This document shows positions 35,708-47,740 of a stretch of 64,000 nucleotides of DNA, in pieces (the stretch's first letter is position 1; every line of letters begins with the position of its first letter). The notes beneath the pieces are model-generated. The model saw nothing but the letters and a program-made list of their open reading frames with translations. It was not told the origin of the DNA and did not search any database. The DNA is from Larix kaempferi (Eukaryota > Streptophyta > Pinopsida > Pinales > Pinaceae). A program made the translations under genes and the position numbers. The stretch lies in contig BSBM01000232.1 in NCBI GenBank assembly GCA_027924585.1, forward strand, positions 24,525,501 through 24,589,500, in the 5' to 3' direction.

Positions 35708-36232
35708 TCAAGAGAGCACTTTGATGTGAATATGGAAAAAATGTGAGAACTCATATGCCTTTGAGGCATGGTTTGCAACACCTTTCTCTATTAGCTTCCC
35801 AGATGAGATCTCTGTAATCTCAACTGTGTCAGGTCCAAAAAAAAATTTCTTCGATGAACCAATGTGTGTCATCTGGTAAACATACAACAAGTTTACTGCC
35901 AAAGAAGGCGCATACAAAACATTAGTTAACTTTCCATAATCTATTTGTATTGTACCTTTCCCTTCAACAAAGATCTGAGACTCATCTCCCATGTGAATAC
36001 TAGGACCATCGGTAAGATCTATAGAAGAAAATGATTCTTTGGAGGAAACCATGTGGTTGGAGGCTCTAGAATCAATGAGGAAGGCTTGTGATTGTGAGAA
36101 TCCAGCCTTCAATGCATGACATCTCTCATGATCATCTGTCTCACTTCCAGAATCAGTCTTCCTTATGCCTTCTGGGAGGGAAATGTTGTGTTTTTCAAGG
36201 AGTTTGGTCATTTGATCTATCTTCTTCTTCAT
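35708..36232 (-). pseudogene. Copia-B protease region
   Basis: In frame with the zinc knuckle. 'AFLIDSRASNHMVSS' at about 36045-36080 is the Copia protease active site, but it reads DSRA where DSGA is usual, a Gly-to-Arg change likely to inactivate it. 'TIQIDYGKLTNVLYAPSLAVNLL' (about 35880-35950) is the usual downstream block. The frame ends at 35708, before the pre-integrase region. Confidence 0.9.
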
Positions 36233-37051
36233 GCAATATCTCTCTAGATGGTTTCCTTTCTTGCAATAAGAACACTTGGTCTTCTCAAACCCATTTTGCT
36301 TATTCTTCTTGGAGTTAGAGGCTCCTTCCGATGGATTAGACTTCTCCTTTTGCTTGGATTAAAACTGCTTATTTTCTTTCCCTTTCTGCTTCCCTTTAGC
36401 ATTCACACTTTTTGACTCTCCAACCATAAGAGCTTGATTTTTTGAGGCCTTCAAGGCACCCATCTGAATCAGTTTGTCTTGTTCTTGGATGAGAGATTCG
36501 GTGAATGCATCTAAAGAAGGCATTTTCCAGTTGGGGATTGACAATCTCCCTAAATGGAAGGTAGAAACAAATATTTAAAATTCTGGACCAAACTTGCTTA
36601 GGATGGATAGCACGAGTTGCTCATCCTTCTTCTCAATGCCACATTGTTTGCACTGCATGACCAAGGATTTGAATTTAGAAAAGAACTGATGTATGGTTTC
36701 GAAACTGCTGGGTTGAAGAGAAATTAATTCGTTCTCCATAATATGGCCTCTCAACTCATCTTGCTTGCTGAAGAGAGTCTCAAGCTTCAACCAAACATCT
36801 CTTGGAGTCTTCAATCCATCAAGGTGGAAGAGCAAATCTCTGGAAATATGAATACACATGAAACCAAACGCTTCACCTAATATGTTCAGGTATTTGGTTT
36901 TCTCAACAACTGCCTGAGGTTCGACCTCCTTTCCCATTGTGACCCTGTACAGACTCTTGTTGCACAACACCATCTGCATATCAACCCTCCCATCAAGATA
37001 ATTGAAGGGTGTCAGGATCCTTGGAGACAAAGGAACATTCAAATTCTCCAT
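36233..37051 (-). pseudogene. gag: Copia-B gag
   Basis: Starts at the ATG at 37051 ('MENLNVPLSPRILTPFNYLD'), about 270 bp inside the PBS. It is open for 158 codons, with 'TPRDVWLKLETLFSKQDELR' and 'IHQFFSKFKSLVMQCKQCGI', blocks of the plant Copia gag (UBN2-like) family. After a stop it continues in the same frame at 36359-36544. A complete zinc knuckle, CSYCKKGNHLERYC (C-x2-C-x4-H-x4-C), lies at 36233-36274. Confidence 0.9.
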
Positions 37052-37323
37052 GTGAAACTGCTAGAGGTAATACAAACTGAAACTGCTGCTACTGGTGCAC
37101 TGAAAAACCTTCAAAATCCTGCAAAAAACTCTCAATTTTGGAGATAAACTTCTACTGAGCATTGCTTTAGGACAGTAGGCACTTTTATCCAGATCCTTCA
37201 CACCTGGCTAGACCTTAAAGGATTTCTCCATTGAATTCAATGCAATGGCACCGAGATTTGCTGTGGAAATCTAGAGGCTTCTGGTGCACTACTGAAATAA
37301 ACTGCTCAACCTACGCTCTCTGA

Positions 37324-37335
37324 GCTCTTATACCA
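37324..37335 (-). promoter_or_regulatory. Copia-B primer-binding site
   Basis: The minus strand reads TGGTATAAGAGC immediately inside the 5' LTR: the initiator tRNA-Met site with one change. Confidence 0.88.
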
Positions 37336-37992
37336 TGTGAAATTCTAGAACACAACAGATCACAGAGTTGAGAAAAACTCACAATGAAAAGAATGAGCAG
37401 AAAAGATGAATTACAGTGAAAATTGCAGTGAAAAGAGCAGTAAAATTAATCATACATTGTAACTCAGATGGAAACATAAATGTGTGTTATGATCCATTAA
37501 TCATTATAGTCAACAGATATGTTACAATGGAGATAATTCGATTATCCTAGGAGAATTTGAATCCATGTTAGTCTAGCATAGGAATTGTCACCACTGGAGT
37601 GCTCTGGAAGTCCCAAACTCAACTCAACTCAACCAAAACTTAGTTAACCGAAGCTACTGTCAGTTAACTGACCAAGGAGGGCGCATTAGTGAGTTATGCC
37701 TGCAAAGTAGTTGAAAAAAGGGCACAATAGATCACAATCAGTGGTGATCGAATCTAAAACCCCCATTAGAGTTCGGGGATTCAGGTGGACTGAACTAGAA
37801 CATAAAGTTAGCCCCTAAAATGTAGAGAAATGACTCTGGTGGGCTTAAAATCATGCATGCAGGGTGCATTAGGTAGCTAATGGATCGTGGATGACATCTG
37901 CATACCACTAGGAGGGAAATAACATCATCAACTACTAGGGAAAGGTAAATAATGCTAAGTAAGACAAGGATGGAGTATTAATTATCCTAACA
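37336..37992 (-). repeat. Copia-B 5' LTR
   Basis: 657 bp from TGTGAAATTC to ATCCTAACA, followed by GGTAG. Compared with the 3' LTR it contains a short extra 'CAGTGAAAATTG' block near 37420 and many substitutions, indicating an old insertion. Confidence 0.92.
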
Positions 37993-37997
37993 GGTAG

Positions 37998-39310
37998 CCC
38001 CTTTAAGTTCTCCCAAAATTGCATTTGTGTTTTAAAACTTTCTTACTTGAAAATGAAAAAATAAATTGATAAAAAACATAAATTTCCTTCACAAAAACCT
38101 AAATCCATAAAAAAACATATTTAGACGACGAAGCTAAGCAAATATAATTTATATCATATTAATGTAATATATATTCATAACTCTCAATAAAAAACAAACC
38201 AAAACAAAAACCAACAAAATCATTTATAAATAACTTTCTTTGCATTATTTTGTCTTTTCTTCATCCTATCGAATGAATTCTTTACAACCTCAAATCATTC
38301 CCTCTCTAATTTCAACATTGTTACTATGTTTTATTTGATATTTTTATTGTAATTTGAAATTTCTTATTTTTAGTTTTGTGTTTTATTTATTTATTTATAA
38401 CTTGGTGTAATAAAGGTTAATTCTAATGGATTGGTTTTTTCATTGGCTTCCTATATTTCTTTAATTAGTAAAATTAATAATTTTTTTTATTGAATTAGTT
38501 TCATTTAATTGAATTTAATAATTTTATTTATTTAAATATTTTAATAAATTAGAAATGAATTTTAAAAAAATAATATAAATATTTTTAATTTTGACAAAAT
38601 AATGTTTTCTAATATTTATATTTATTATAAAAGAAATACAATGGATATTACTATCTCTTATATTTATGTAGGAGTATTGCTGGTCAATCTGGCACTCAAT
38701 ATAAACCCTATTCCTTAAAGTTGAATCAACCATATTTGTGTTGTATGGGAAGATAGTGCTCTCACCTTGAGTTTCATGTTTGATAAAAGATTCACCTCTT
38801 TAATAAGGTTGTATAACAAAAGTTATTATATGGATGTGTTATTTGGTGTATGGGACAAATACAAACAAAACTACAATGTGTCAAATGAGTCTTTAACTAT
38901 GTTGTTTAAATTTATTCGATTTAATTGATTAATCTACCATGCTATTGTTTGTACAAAGTTTAAAATTTACCTTCTTATCACCATGGTAATGTTTAACATT
39001 ATTATTATCTTGCACTTGCCTTGTCGTTGAGCTAACTATAGTCTTGATATGTAGAGGTGTTTTTTTGTACTTCATTCTTGCATGCATCTAGCTAAGTAGG
39101 GATATTGATATTTTTGGTATACAAAGGTTTTGACTATTTTATACTATTTTGACATGGATCATCCAATGTCTTTGTTCTTAATTCTATAATATTTAGAAGT
39201 GATATGTATATACTAATTACAAAGGAGATTTATAAAGAATATCTCATGAACGCTTATATTTCACAATGAAAGTCACTTTCTCGTAAACATCCTCATTATC
39301 ACTATAGTAA
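37998..39310. other. AT-rich stretch between Copia-B and LINE-A
   Basis: Very AT-rich, with TTTATTTATTTAT runs near 38370-38400 and 38520. No protein motif or element end is visible other than the flanking target-site duplications. Confidence 0.55.
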
Positions 39311-39639
39311 TCTATAGGTTGAGAATCTATCTATACTGGGGGACAATTTTTGGCGGACAGAGAGCACGTGAAAAAACCCTAGGTGCGAGTTTTGGTGAAG
39401 ACGACGCCTCAGAGCCACTTGGTGTTGGGATCGGCAGCGGCTGGACTACAACGTTCGCAGCTCTGACAGATCTATCAGGTCTGGGCAGGGGCCCTCTCCC
39501 CAGGTTTCCAAGATGGGGTGAAGCAACCCCACGAGGCCGCTAACATCAAGTGATGTTGCAGGTGCTTCAACGACTGATCCAAATGATGCCGAGAAAGGGT
39601 CCAAATGGTGAATGGGGCCGAGGGGCTGCCTCCCCAAAA

Positions 39640-40880
39640 CCATGAAAATTTTGGCCATTTAGGTCAAATCTGAGAAGATCCGTGAGCGAATCGAGGAATG
39701 GCGTGAGAAAGCCCTAATCGGTAAGTTTGTGGGGGTGTGGCCCAAAGAACGAGACCTTGTGAATTGGATCAACACCACTTGGAAACCTAAGGGACATTAC
39801 GATCTGCAATTGGGAGCTAAGGGTTTTTTCACCATTTTCTTCTCAATGTTGGACATTGGGATATAATTCTGGAAGGTGGCCCCTATTTCCTTTTTTCGGC
39901 TAGACTGTATCTTAGACCATGGAAGGAAAGGTTTAATCCGGAGATGGAGGATGTTACAGTTTCCCCTGTTTGGATCAGGCTCTTCTCCCTGCCATGTGAA
40001 TACTGGGATCTAGAGATTCTTCAGGATATTGGCAACACTCTAGGCGAATTTGTTAAAGTTGTAGACCAGACTAAACAACAAAGATACACTGCGTATGCCC
40101 GGATATGCGTCTACATGGATCTATCGAAGGAGCTTCTTGAGGCGATCAGTCTAAATTGGGAGGATGAGGAATGGATTCAACCTCTGGATTATGAACAGCT
40201 CCTGTTTCGCTGTCGCCAATGTCATGAATATGGCCATTTGGGCAGAAATTGTCCTCTGGTAAAGCCGCTCTCCTCTTCTCCCAAAAGTGGCCAGGCTAGG
40301 GACACAGATAAGGAAGGGTTCATGCAGGTTCGTAACAGGAGGAGAAATAAAACGACAGGGAAGAACAAGGCAGTCAAGGAGAATCTTGGAAACGAAATTG
40401 CAACTTCCAACCCTTTCCAGATCCTGGAAGATTCATAGGAAGAAAAGGAGCATGGAATGAACAAGGGTAAAAAAAAGGTTGACCATATGGAGGGCATTAT
40501 CGAAGAAGTTGAACAACATCAGGATGGGGTTAACCAAGTGGCGCCTATGGTAGAAGATGATGAAGAGGAAATGGAGTTAGGAGAATTGAATCTTGATGAG
40601 ATCGAGAGAGAACGTGAAAAGAAAGGGAAAGGATATGTTACTCGATAACAACTAGAAATTCTCCAGGCGGCTATCATCAATGCTAAAGTCCCTAGACAAT
40701 TATGAATAGCCTCAGATTCGCAAAAAGGAAGCAAGAGGAAGTCGCCTGAAGAAGATCTGAAAAGAGGAAGGAAGACGAATAAATAGAGGATTGTAGAGAT
40801 AGGTGTGAAGTTAATCGAGTCTGGTCAGTATCCCACAATACTAGCAGCCTTCTCTGAAGTCAATAAGGTTAATCAAGGAA
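39640..40880 (+). pseudogene. LINE-A ORF1 (RNA-binding, CCHC knuckle)
   Basis: 'ALIGKFVGVWPKERDLVNWI' (about 39712-39770) and 'LQLGAKGFFTIFF' are the DUF4283 start. After a frameshift near 39850, 'PEMEDVTVSPVWIRLFSLP' through 'DLSKELLEAI' continue it, and the knuckle CRQCHEYGHLGRNC lies at 40211-40252. A TAG at 40436-40438 is followed by an acidic tail ('EDDEEEMELGELNLDE') in the same frame, which ends at 40648, then more broken sequence to the start of ORF2. ORF1 proteins of this type bind element RNA. Confidence 0.88.
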
Positions 40881-40884
40881 GTTG

Positions 40885-41580
40885 ATTTCATGGAATATTA
40901 GAGGGTGCAATCATCCCAGGAATATTAAAACCCTGGCTGGAAAGATCAAACAGGAAAAACCGGATATTATCTTTATCCAAGAGACTAAGTGTAGTTCGCA
41001 TTTTTCTGGAGCAAGCTAAACATAAAATATGGTGAGGCAGTGAATTTATGGCTATTGATGCATCAGGGCTTGCTGGAGGAATGGCAATCTTCTGGCAGCC
41101 AGATTCTCTGTGTCTTTCAGATTGGTGGGCCAACCGCTTCTCCCTAAGTGCCCAGTTCACTGATCGACTGACTGGATCCACTGGCAAGCTAGTTAATATT
41201 TATGGATCAAGTGCTTTCCCTCAGAAAAATTCTTTTCTTCAACACCTATCATGGCTGAGAGACCTAGCTTCTGATGGCTCTCGGATTTTAGGGGGAGATT
41301 TTAATCTGATATCGTCTCTTGAAGAAAAAAAGGGGGCAGGAGGGTCTTGGATAAATTCCAGGAAGCTTTTAGAGATTTCATCTGCCAAAGCCCCTTCATT
41401 GACATTAAGACTGGCAATGGACTGTATACCTGGAACAACAAACGGGGGGAAATAATTTGGTAGCTTATAGAATTGACCATTTCCTGACTACGGAAGATTT
41501 GGTTAGAGATGGGGGAGAATCCCACACTGTTGTCCTTGCCTCGGCTGGCTCTGATCATTTTCCCATTTGCCTCCAATGAG
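40885..41580 (+). pseudogene. LINE-A apurinic-type endonuclease
   Basis: N-terminal block 'SWNIRGCNHPRNIKTLAGKI' with 'DIIFIQETKCSS' (metal-binding Asn and Glu) at about 40888-41000, then a frame change. In the second frame come 'GLAGGMAIFWQPDSL', 'LVNIYGSSAFPQK' and 'RILGGDFNLISSL' (Asp and Asn) at 41048-41330. After another frame change 'GLYTWNNKRGE' and finally 'SDHFPICL' (about 41550-41575) give the catalytic His block. At least three indels or stops break it. The enzyme would nick target DNA to prime reverse transcription. Confidence 0.9.
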
Positions 41581-43520
41581 AATGGTCCAATGCTTCTTTG
41601 TTCAAACCTTTACGTTTGAACAATTTTGGCTTGAACATAAGGATTTCAAAGAGTTGGTGGGCCAGTGGTGGCAAGAAATTGTTCCTCCTAGGGGGACCGA
41701 GATGTTTCAGTTCCAACAGAAATTAAAGGCTCTCAAAGCCAGAATAAAAGCTTGGAACAAATCTGACTTTGGGCACATATTTTAGGACAAAGCGAAGGTG
41801 GTGGCAGATCTGGAGCTTCTGCACAGAAGGGGGATGGAAGAAGGGTGGACTGATGAGCTCAAGGAGAATGAATATAATCTGATGACTCAACTGGAAGCCA
41901 GAGAAAAACAGGAAGAGATTTTCTGGAGACAAAAATCTAGAAATCAGTGCCTCCAGGAAGGGGATATGAACACCAAATTCTTCCACAATGCGGTGGTCCA
42001 TAATCGTCATAAATCAAATATCTTTAAGATCCGTAAATATGATTTAAGCTAGGTTGAGTCTCGGCAGGACATTGAAGATGAATTGGTCCACCACTTTGAA
42101 GACATTCTAAAGGAGGATTGGGTGGACCGAAGCGTTGCCATTGCTAGGATAACCAGACATATCCCTAGACTGGTCACTAGCGAGCACAACGAGCTTCTGA
42201 ACAAACCTGTTACCCTCTAGGAGGTTGAGGAAGCCATGCAGCAGATGGCTTTGGGAAAATTCCCTGGCCCTGATGGCTTCACAACTAATTTTTTCCATTT
42301 CTTTTGGGATTTAATTAAACAGGAGGTTGCGGTCATTGTGGAAGAATCTCGAAGATGTGGTGGTGTTCTGAAAGCCTTCAATGCCACCTTTTTTACCTTA
42401 ATTCCCAAGGAGTTGGGGGCATAGGTGCCTAGCAAGTTTCGTCCAATTGCTTTATGTAATGTTATCTACAAGATTATTATGAAGGTGATTGCTAATCGCT
42501 TGAAACCTTTGCTCCCGATTTTGATTAGCCCGAAGCAATCTGGCTTTGTGGAGGGCAGGCAGATCGTTGATGGTATCATCTTAGCCCATGACACCATTCA
42601 TTCCTTGAAATCTACCAAGAAACCAGGTATGATGATCAAACTTTACATTGCTAAAGCCTATGATAAATTAAACTGACAATATATGCGTAACATGTTGGAG
42701 GCCTATGGATTTGGAGAGGATTGGGTTAACTAGGTCATGAATCTGGTTACGACGCCCTTCTTTTCTATTCTTCTTAATGCTTCTCCTACCAGGCTTCTCC
42801 ACTCTTCCCATGGCATCAGGAAAGGTGATCCCCTATCCCCTTTTCTCTTCATTCTTATGGAGGAAGGGCTAGGCCGGATTATTCAGTCACTCTCCGTGGA
42901 AGGAGAGATCAGAGGCCTGAACCTCCATGAAGGAATGTCTAAACAAACCCACCAACAATTTGTTGATTATGCCTCTGGGCTTGAAGTTAACTCTGATAAG
43001 TCTCGGATTTTCTTTATCAACACTCCCAGTGTTACTCAGTGGAACATCATTCGCATCCTCAACTTTTCCAAAGGCTCCCTCCCTACTAAATTCCTTGGGG
43101 CTCCACTTTCTGAGGGCACCCTCCGGGGGATCTCTTGGCAGGACCTGTTGAACCGCATTAAGAGTAGACTCAACAGCTGGATTAATTTAAAATTTCCTAG
43201 CCAGTTAATGTTAATCCATCCTGCAGGCTATGCATATTTACCTTTTTTCAGTGCTGTCTGCGCCTAAATTGGTTCTCAGAGAGATTAGAGGCATCCAGCG
43301 AAATTTCTTATGGGGTGGTAGGGAGTCCAAATCTAAATTCACCTTGTTTAGATGGGACTTCTTATGCCATCCTAAGGTTCAGGGAGGCCTAGGACTCAGA
43401 GATCCATAAGTGGTTAGTGACATCCAGGGTTCTAAGTTGTGGTGGCGCTGGTGTAACCACAACGATGAACCTTGGGCTAAGCTTTGGAAAATCAAGTATG
43501 CCATAAATCATCAAACCAAC
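41581..43520 (+). pseudogene. LINE-A reverse transcriptase (catalytic box destroyed)
   Basis: Linker with 'FWRQKSRNQCLQEGDMNTKF' (about 41926-41985), then 'GKFPGPDGFTTNFFHFFW', 'FRPIALCNVIYKIIMKVIAN' and 'SPKQSGFVEGRQIVDGI' (42425-42580). Motif A is 'IKLYIAKAYDKLN', with Asp changed, and 'GIRKGDPLSPFLFILMEEGL' follows. The catalytic box at 42959-42970 reads FVDY and runs straight into 'ASGLEVNSDKSR', so roughly 25 residues are deleted there. Stops include TAG at 42050, 42218, 42422 and 42731 and TGA at about 42674. Confidence 0.93.
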
Positions 43521-43547
43521 TAGTTAATTTGGTTCAATATTGAAATA

Positions 43548-45159
43548 ATGGGCTCGCATATTTGGTCGAAGGCTCTAAAAGGGAGAAAGTTGGTCCAGGA
43601 TCATAGCTTCTGGGAAATTGGCGATGGAGAGGTGGCTAATTTCTGGGATGATTCTTGGAATCAATTCCCTAAATTAGGGAATGATCATAGGTGGCAAAAT
43701 CTCAGAGACCATGGTCTGTCTGAAGGAAGAATCAAGGTATGTCACTTCTGGTCCAATCAACGCGTGGATTTGTACAGATCCTGGTTAGACCAACAATGGT
43801 GGACTAGTATTCTTAATGAAGACGATGGCAGAACTTTTGGGGAAATACTCCAAGAAAGATACATCCGCAGAAGAACTAGTCCCGATAAGATTCGATGGGG
43901 ATATCAACAGAAAGGGGTATTTAGCATAAAGGAAGCATATGATCTGCACTCGAATAGGGAGGTTGCTGATGATACCCCTTGGGAAAAACTATGGATAATG
44001 AACCGTTGGCCAAAAACTGCCATTTTTTGCTGGTTGATCATTTGGCAAAGAGTCCCGACAGGAGAAAACCTTAAGAAACGAGGAATTCAAGGCCCCTCAT
44101 GTTTCCCCTTATGCAAGAATAATGAGGAGACTATCATCCATCTGCTAGATGAGTGTGAGTTTTCCTCTTTCCTTTGGGACAGAGGTGCCATTACTTTTTG
44201 AAGGGACAGAGGTGCCATTACTTTTTGAAGAAGTGATCGGGCTCATGGACATCCTGATTGTACGCTGAAAAACTGGAATATCCAAACTTTTAGTAATCCT
44301 ATCATTGCCTTGATCTGGCAGATGTTCCCTGGGTTGCTCTGTTGGAACCTTTGGAAAGAACGAAATGGGAGGATATTCAGGGACAAGAGTCACCGGAAGG
44401 AGGAAGTTTGGGATATTTTAGTTTGCAACATTTAGGAAACTATCCGAAGCCGACAGTGGACTGATGAAGACAAAAATATCTCTGAGGGGGACCTGCAAAT
44501 TGCCAAGGCCTAGGGTCTTGCCAGGGAGGACATGCTCGGCTTGCAAAGGCGAGACAAGATATGTAGACCCACTAGCCCCAATATCTGGTCTCCGCCTAGG
44601 TAGAAGGAATTTAAAAAAAAATGATGGGGCCTCACGTGGAAATCCCGAGGTTGCTAGATATGGCAGGGTCTATAGAAATGCGAACGAGGTTATTCTTCAC
44701 GTGTTCTTTGGTTATCTTGGCCATGATACGAATAATTCTGCAGAGCTTGACAGTCTCATCCATGGCCTGCAGCTGATTATTCATGGTGGTTTTTTTCGTG
44801 CCACTATAGAGGGAGACTCGAAAATCATCATCCACGTGGCCAAAGGGCTGGCGTTGGGAAAGCTGACTGAACATGTGACTACCAAATGGAGGATTTCTCA
44901 TCGCCTGGATATCCTGAGTCGGCTTGTCTGCTCCAATAGTCAGTTGTCCTTTCACCACGTCAGACGGGAAGCTAACAAAGTGGCCGACTATCTGGTGAAT
45001 TTGGGTGTTGATGGGGGAGGTGGCCACACATCTGGTCTCATGACGGATCTCCGGAACGCTGCTTGGGCCCTCAAGTGCTGTCACATGGTGGAGGATGAGC
45101 AACACGTGTCCCAGGGAAGTGACAGGCGTAATGCGGTGGTCACTTCGATGATGCACTGA
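43548..45159 (+). pseudogene. LINE-A zf-RVT and RNase H domains
   Basis: 43548-44201 is open for 217 codons: 'SFWEIGDGEVANFWDDSWN', 'KIRWGYQQKGVFSIKEAYDL', then 'CFPLCKNNEETIIHLLDEC', the zf-RVT block with its C..C..H..C pattern. A perfect 27-bp tandem duplication (44176-44202, 44203-44229) breaks the frame. In another frame, RNase H at about 44620-45030 shows 'NDGASRGNPEVARYG', 'TNNSAELDSLIHGLQ', 'ATIEGDSKIIIHVAKG' and 'HHVRREANKVADYLVNLG'. The acidic residues expected for an RNase HI fold are in place. Confidence 0.9.
44176..44229 (+). repeat. 27-bp tandem duplication inside LINE-A
   Basis: Two identical adjacent copies beginning GGGACAGAGGTGCC and ending TTTTTGAA. The repeat is a multiple of three, but each copy carries an in-frame TGA relative to the zf-RVT frame. 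Confidence 0.95.
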
Positions 45160-45563
45160 TGATGAGGTCTTTAAGGATGAGACATGATAAGTCCCACAAG
45201 TTAGTTATCACAGGAATGAAGGTGAAGTATGATTTTCGGCTTTGTGCGATCTAGGTGAAGGATTTGTACAGGCTCCAATCTTTTATCATCATGGCCATTC
45301 TTATTCTCTGTAATGGTGAAGGTACGTTCCAGGGCTGGCTCAGATCTTCAGGGGACTTGGACATTTATGGCCCGGTTTGCATCATCATGAGCAGGAGGCC
45401 GTTATATGGTGGCTCATCCCTGCAAAGGATTATTTCCTATTCCGAGGGTGACAATACTTGTCTCTGTGCCCTTATTGTAAATATTTTTAGAGTTCCTTAC
45501 AGGGTGTGGTTAGCGCAAACTTGGCCACCTAATTTTCGATTATCCTTTGTGTTAAGCGCTGCT

Positions 45564-46233
45564 ATGGCTCCTAAGCGTGATACTGGTGCCTCCTCGGGGT
45601 TGGGCATTGTTCGCATTGCTCTGAAAGGTAAAGAGAAGATTATTGTTAGGGGTGGGGGCTCTAGCAGGGTTACAAGGGCCCAAATTCGGGCGCAGTTTGC
45701 TGCTTCTTTCTTCCGTGAGCGTCTCCCTGATCCCATTAGGGATGATATTGGGGTTATTGAGAAGAACCTTTGGAACGAAGTTCAAGCCCTTCCTATCGAG
45801 GATGTCAGGACTGAGGTGGAGGATTGGGTCACTGATCCATGTACTATTGCTGGGCGTGCCTCAGCCTACAACAGAATGGTGATGACTTACTGGGTCACCA
45901 AGAACCTGCTTGCTCATGTTATGATTGAGGGCAATGCGAAGCGACAAGGAATCGGTTAAAGCTTGGAAAGCTCACAACGCGGAAAATTGGCTTATGCACT
46001 GCAAAATAGATGCTATTGTGAAAAAGATGGGCCTCTCGTTCTCGTACCCGGGTCTGGATGCTCAGGGGAACTGGGTTTCCAGCATTAAATCACCTTAGGA
46101 TGGTTCACCTCGACCAACGACTGCTGTTATTCAGGTCAACACTCTCCCTCAGAAGAAGGTGGCGGACATGAAGACGTCAGAGAAAGGTGCTGCTGGAACA
46201 TCTGCTCTGCCTCTGAAAGGTCTGGGGATATAG
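45564..46233 (+). pseudogene. LINE-A third ORF, unknown protein
   Basis: About 220 codons between the end of RNase H and the poly-A tail. From the ATG at 45564 the frame reads 'MAPKRDTGASSGLG', then 'VTRAQIRAQFAASFFRERLP', 'GVIEKNLWNEVQALPIEDVR' and 'AYNRMVMTYWVTKNLLAHVM', ending at 45959. A one-base shift near 45940 restores a frame with 'ESVKAWKAHNAENWLMHCKI' and 'FSYPGLDAQGNWVSS', which runs to 46233 with one TAG (46096). I recognise no domain. It has a basic N-terminus, a charged and probably helical middle, no zinc knuckle and no membrane segment. It could be a captured host sequence or a lineage-specific LINE protein. LINE-B has nothing comparable. Confidence 0.55.
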
Positions 46234-46530
46234 TTGTGTCTTGTTATCGGTTTTTGCTGTCTTTTGTCTGTAAGTAGGTTTATGGGTAGTAGGCAGGGCC
46301 TGTTGACCTTTTTTAGATGGATGGGGGGAATGTTTTTACGCTCTGGAAGCTTTTGGATGCACATTGAGGAGGTCCGACTTCATGGACGCTCGCTCTGCAT
46401 TTTTGTAGCTCTGTGTCTGTATCAGTATATAGTTTTTGGGGGTTGGTCTGGTCACTCTGCACCGCTGTAAGCGCGTTATGTATTTCTTGTATCTCTTGAC
46501 TCAACAATAATATAATGTTTTTATTTACAT

Positions 46531-46538
46531 AAAAAAAA
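46531..46538 (+). other. LINE-A poly-A tail
   Basis: Eight A residues directly before the right target-site duplication. AATAATATAATG lies about 25 bp upstream as a plausible polyadenylation signal region. Confidence 0.8.
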
Positions 46539-46554
46539 TCTTTAGGTTGAGAAT

Positions 46555-47144
46555 GATTATATTATTACTTTGAGCTCTTAGGGTCCAACTCTCTCATAAC
46601 CTTTCTTTTCATCTTTTGCAATTCAAAATTTGTTGTTAGAAAGGTTAAGGGTTTATTATCACACACATATGATGAATGCATATATATATATGGTAGTTAA
46701 AATTAACCATTAAAAAATCCTAGATTTATTATGAACATAAAAAGTGTGTTTCTTTTTTCATTAAAACATTTAGTTCATACTCTAGCATATGAAGTAGTTT
46801 CTTAAAAAAACATTTACAAATACTAAAAAACATCACAATCTTATTCCGCAGTATTTAAACTTATAATCAACTAAGTTTAATAACATTGTAACCAAACATG
46901 TGTTACTACAACTCCACAAGTTTAGAAGGTTTTTGATACACCTACAATTAAAGTAGTTTTAAGTGCATCTTCAACCAACTTCAAGGATTTGTTCAACCAT
47001 CAACAATTTGGTTACAATAACTTGGAGCCATACCTTACCAACTTGTAGTTTCATTTCTCGCTAACATATTTGTTAATCACCTTGAATAATCAAAGGAATT
47101 GGCCAACATATTATATGGGGCACAAAGCACCACAAAGCATTTGC
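46555..47144. other. AT-rich spacer between the two LINEs
   Basis: 590 bp of AT-rich DNA with a short TATATATATA run near 46680. No coding motif is visible. Confidence 0.6.
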
Positions 47145-47740
47145 GTGGAGGTGTCATATAATTTTTAGTGAAGGTAACAACATATAATTTTTAGTGAAGT
47201 GCACCGGTGTGTTAATATCTAGACCACGCATGGATATGAAAGCATGACCATTTGTGGGAATCGAAAGCATGACCTCCAGGTGGAACCCTGGATGTATTTC
47301 AGGGGTTTACATAGAGGTATCAGGCATGGTTAATGGGTGCTCGCCGTCAAACAATCTTGGAGATGTAATGCATTTGGAATTTCAACTTTCACATTTTAAT
47401 CTGTATTAGGTTATGGTGTCTCGGCTCTCACTGTTTGGAATTGAACATCCAAATGGCTGTTGTTGCTGAATGATGGGCTGGTTAAGGTAATGGTGTGTTT
47501 AGAGCTCCCAAAAATCTTGGTTATGGTAGTAAACAATCAAACAATTGTTGTCTCTGAATGATGGGTACGAAAGGGTAACGAGGTATCAGAGTCCTCTACC
47601 ATTTCTTCAAGATGGATAATGTATGAACTCGAGTCAATCAGAGTTTTGGCTTTGAAGGGAAAAATATGTGAGTTTTTTTTATGTCGGGCAATGGACGGTT
47701 GGAATTGAAGAGAAATTAACGACTGAGTTTTTGTTATACC

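Larger units (their letters stand above)
31428..37997 (-). mobile_element. Copia-B: RT-less Copia element with a 2-kb internal duplication
   Basis: A minus-strand Ty1/Copia element bounded by LTRs at 31433-32077 (3') and 37336-37992 (5') with a perfect 5-bp target-site duplication GGTAG (31428-31432, 37993-37997). Gag, zinc knuckle, protease and integrase are present, but reverse transcriptase and most of RNase H are missing. The 3' LTR plus adjoining internal sequence (31460-33459) is repeated almost identically at 33491-35494. The duplicate is joined through 31 bp that match 30897-30926, outside the element. Outer LTRs are clearly diverged, whereas the duplicated segments are nearly identical, so the duplication is much younger than the insertion. 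Confidence 0.93.
39311..46554 (+). mobile_element. LINE-A: full-length L1-type retrotransposon with a third ORF
   Basis: Non-LTR element of about 7.2 kb (39327-46538). The flanks TCTATAGGTTGAGAAT (39311-39326) and TCTTTAGGTTGAGAAT (46539-46554) form a 16-bp target-site duplication with one mismatch, following an A8 tail. Content in order: ORF1 (DUF4283 plus CCHC knuckle), ORF2 (endonuclease, RT, zf-RVT, RNase H), then an additional open region of about 220 codons before the poly-A. The duplication places that extra ORF inside the element. Many stops and several frameshifts make it inactive. Confidence 0.92.

Noticed and set aside
31433-37992. Two nested Copia insertions instead of a duplication
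   Set aside because: The internal LTR lacks its first 27 bp and has no target-site duplication or PBS of its own, while the 2-kb segments are nearly identical across LTR and integrase alike.
45497-45785. Minus-strand open frames opposite the LINE-A third ORF
   Set aside because: They are shadows of the plus-strand frame, which continues through an ATG and matches the element's orientation.
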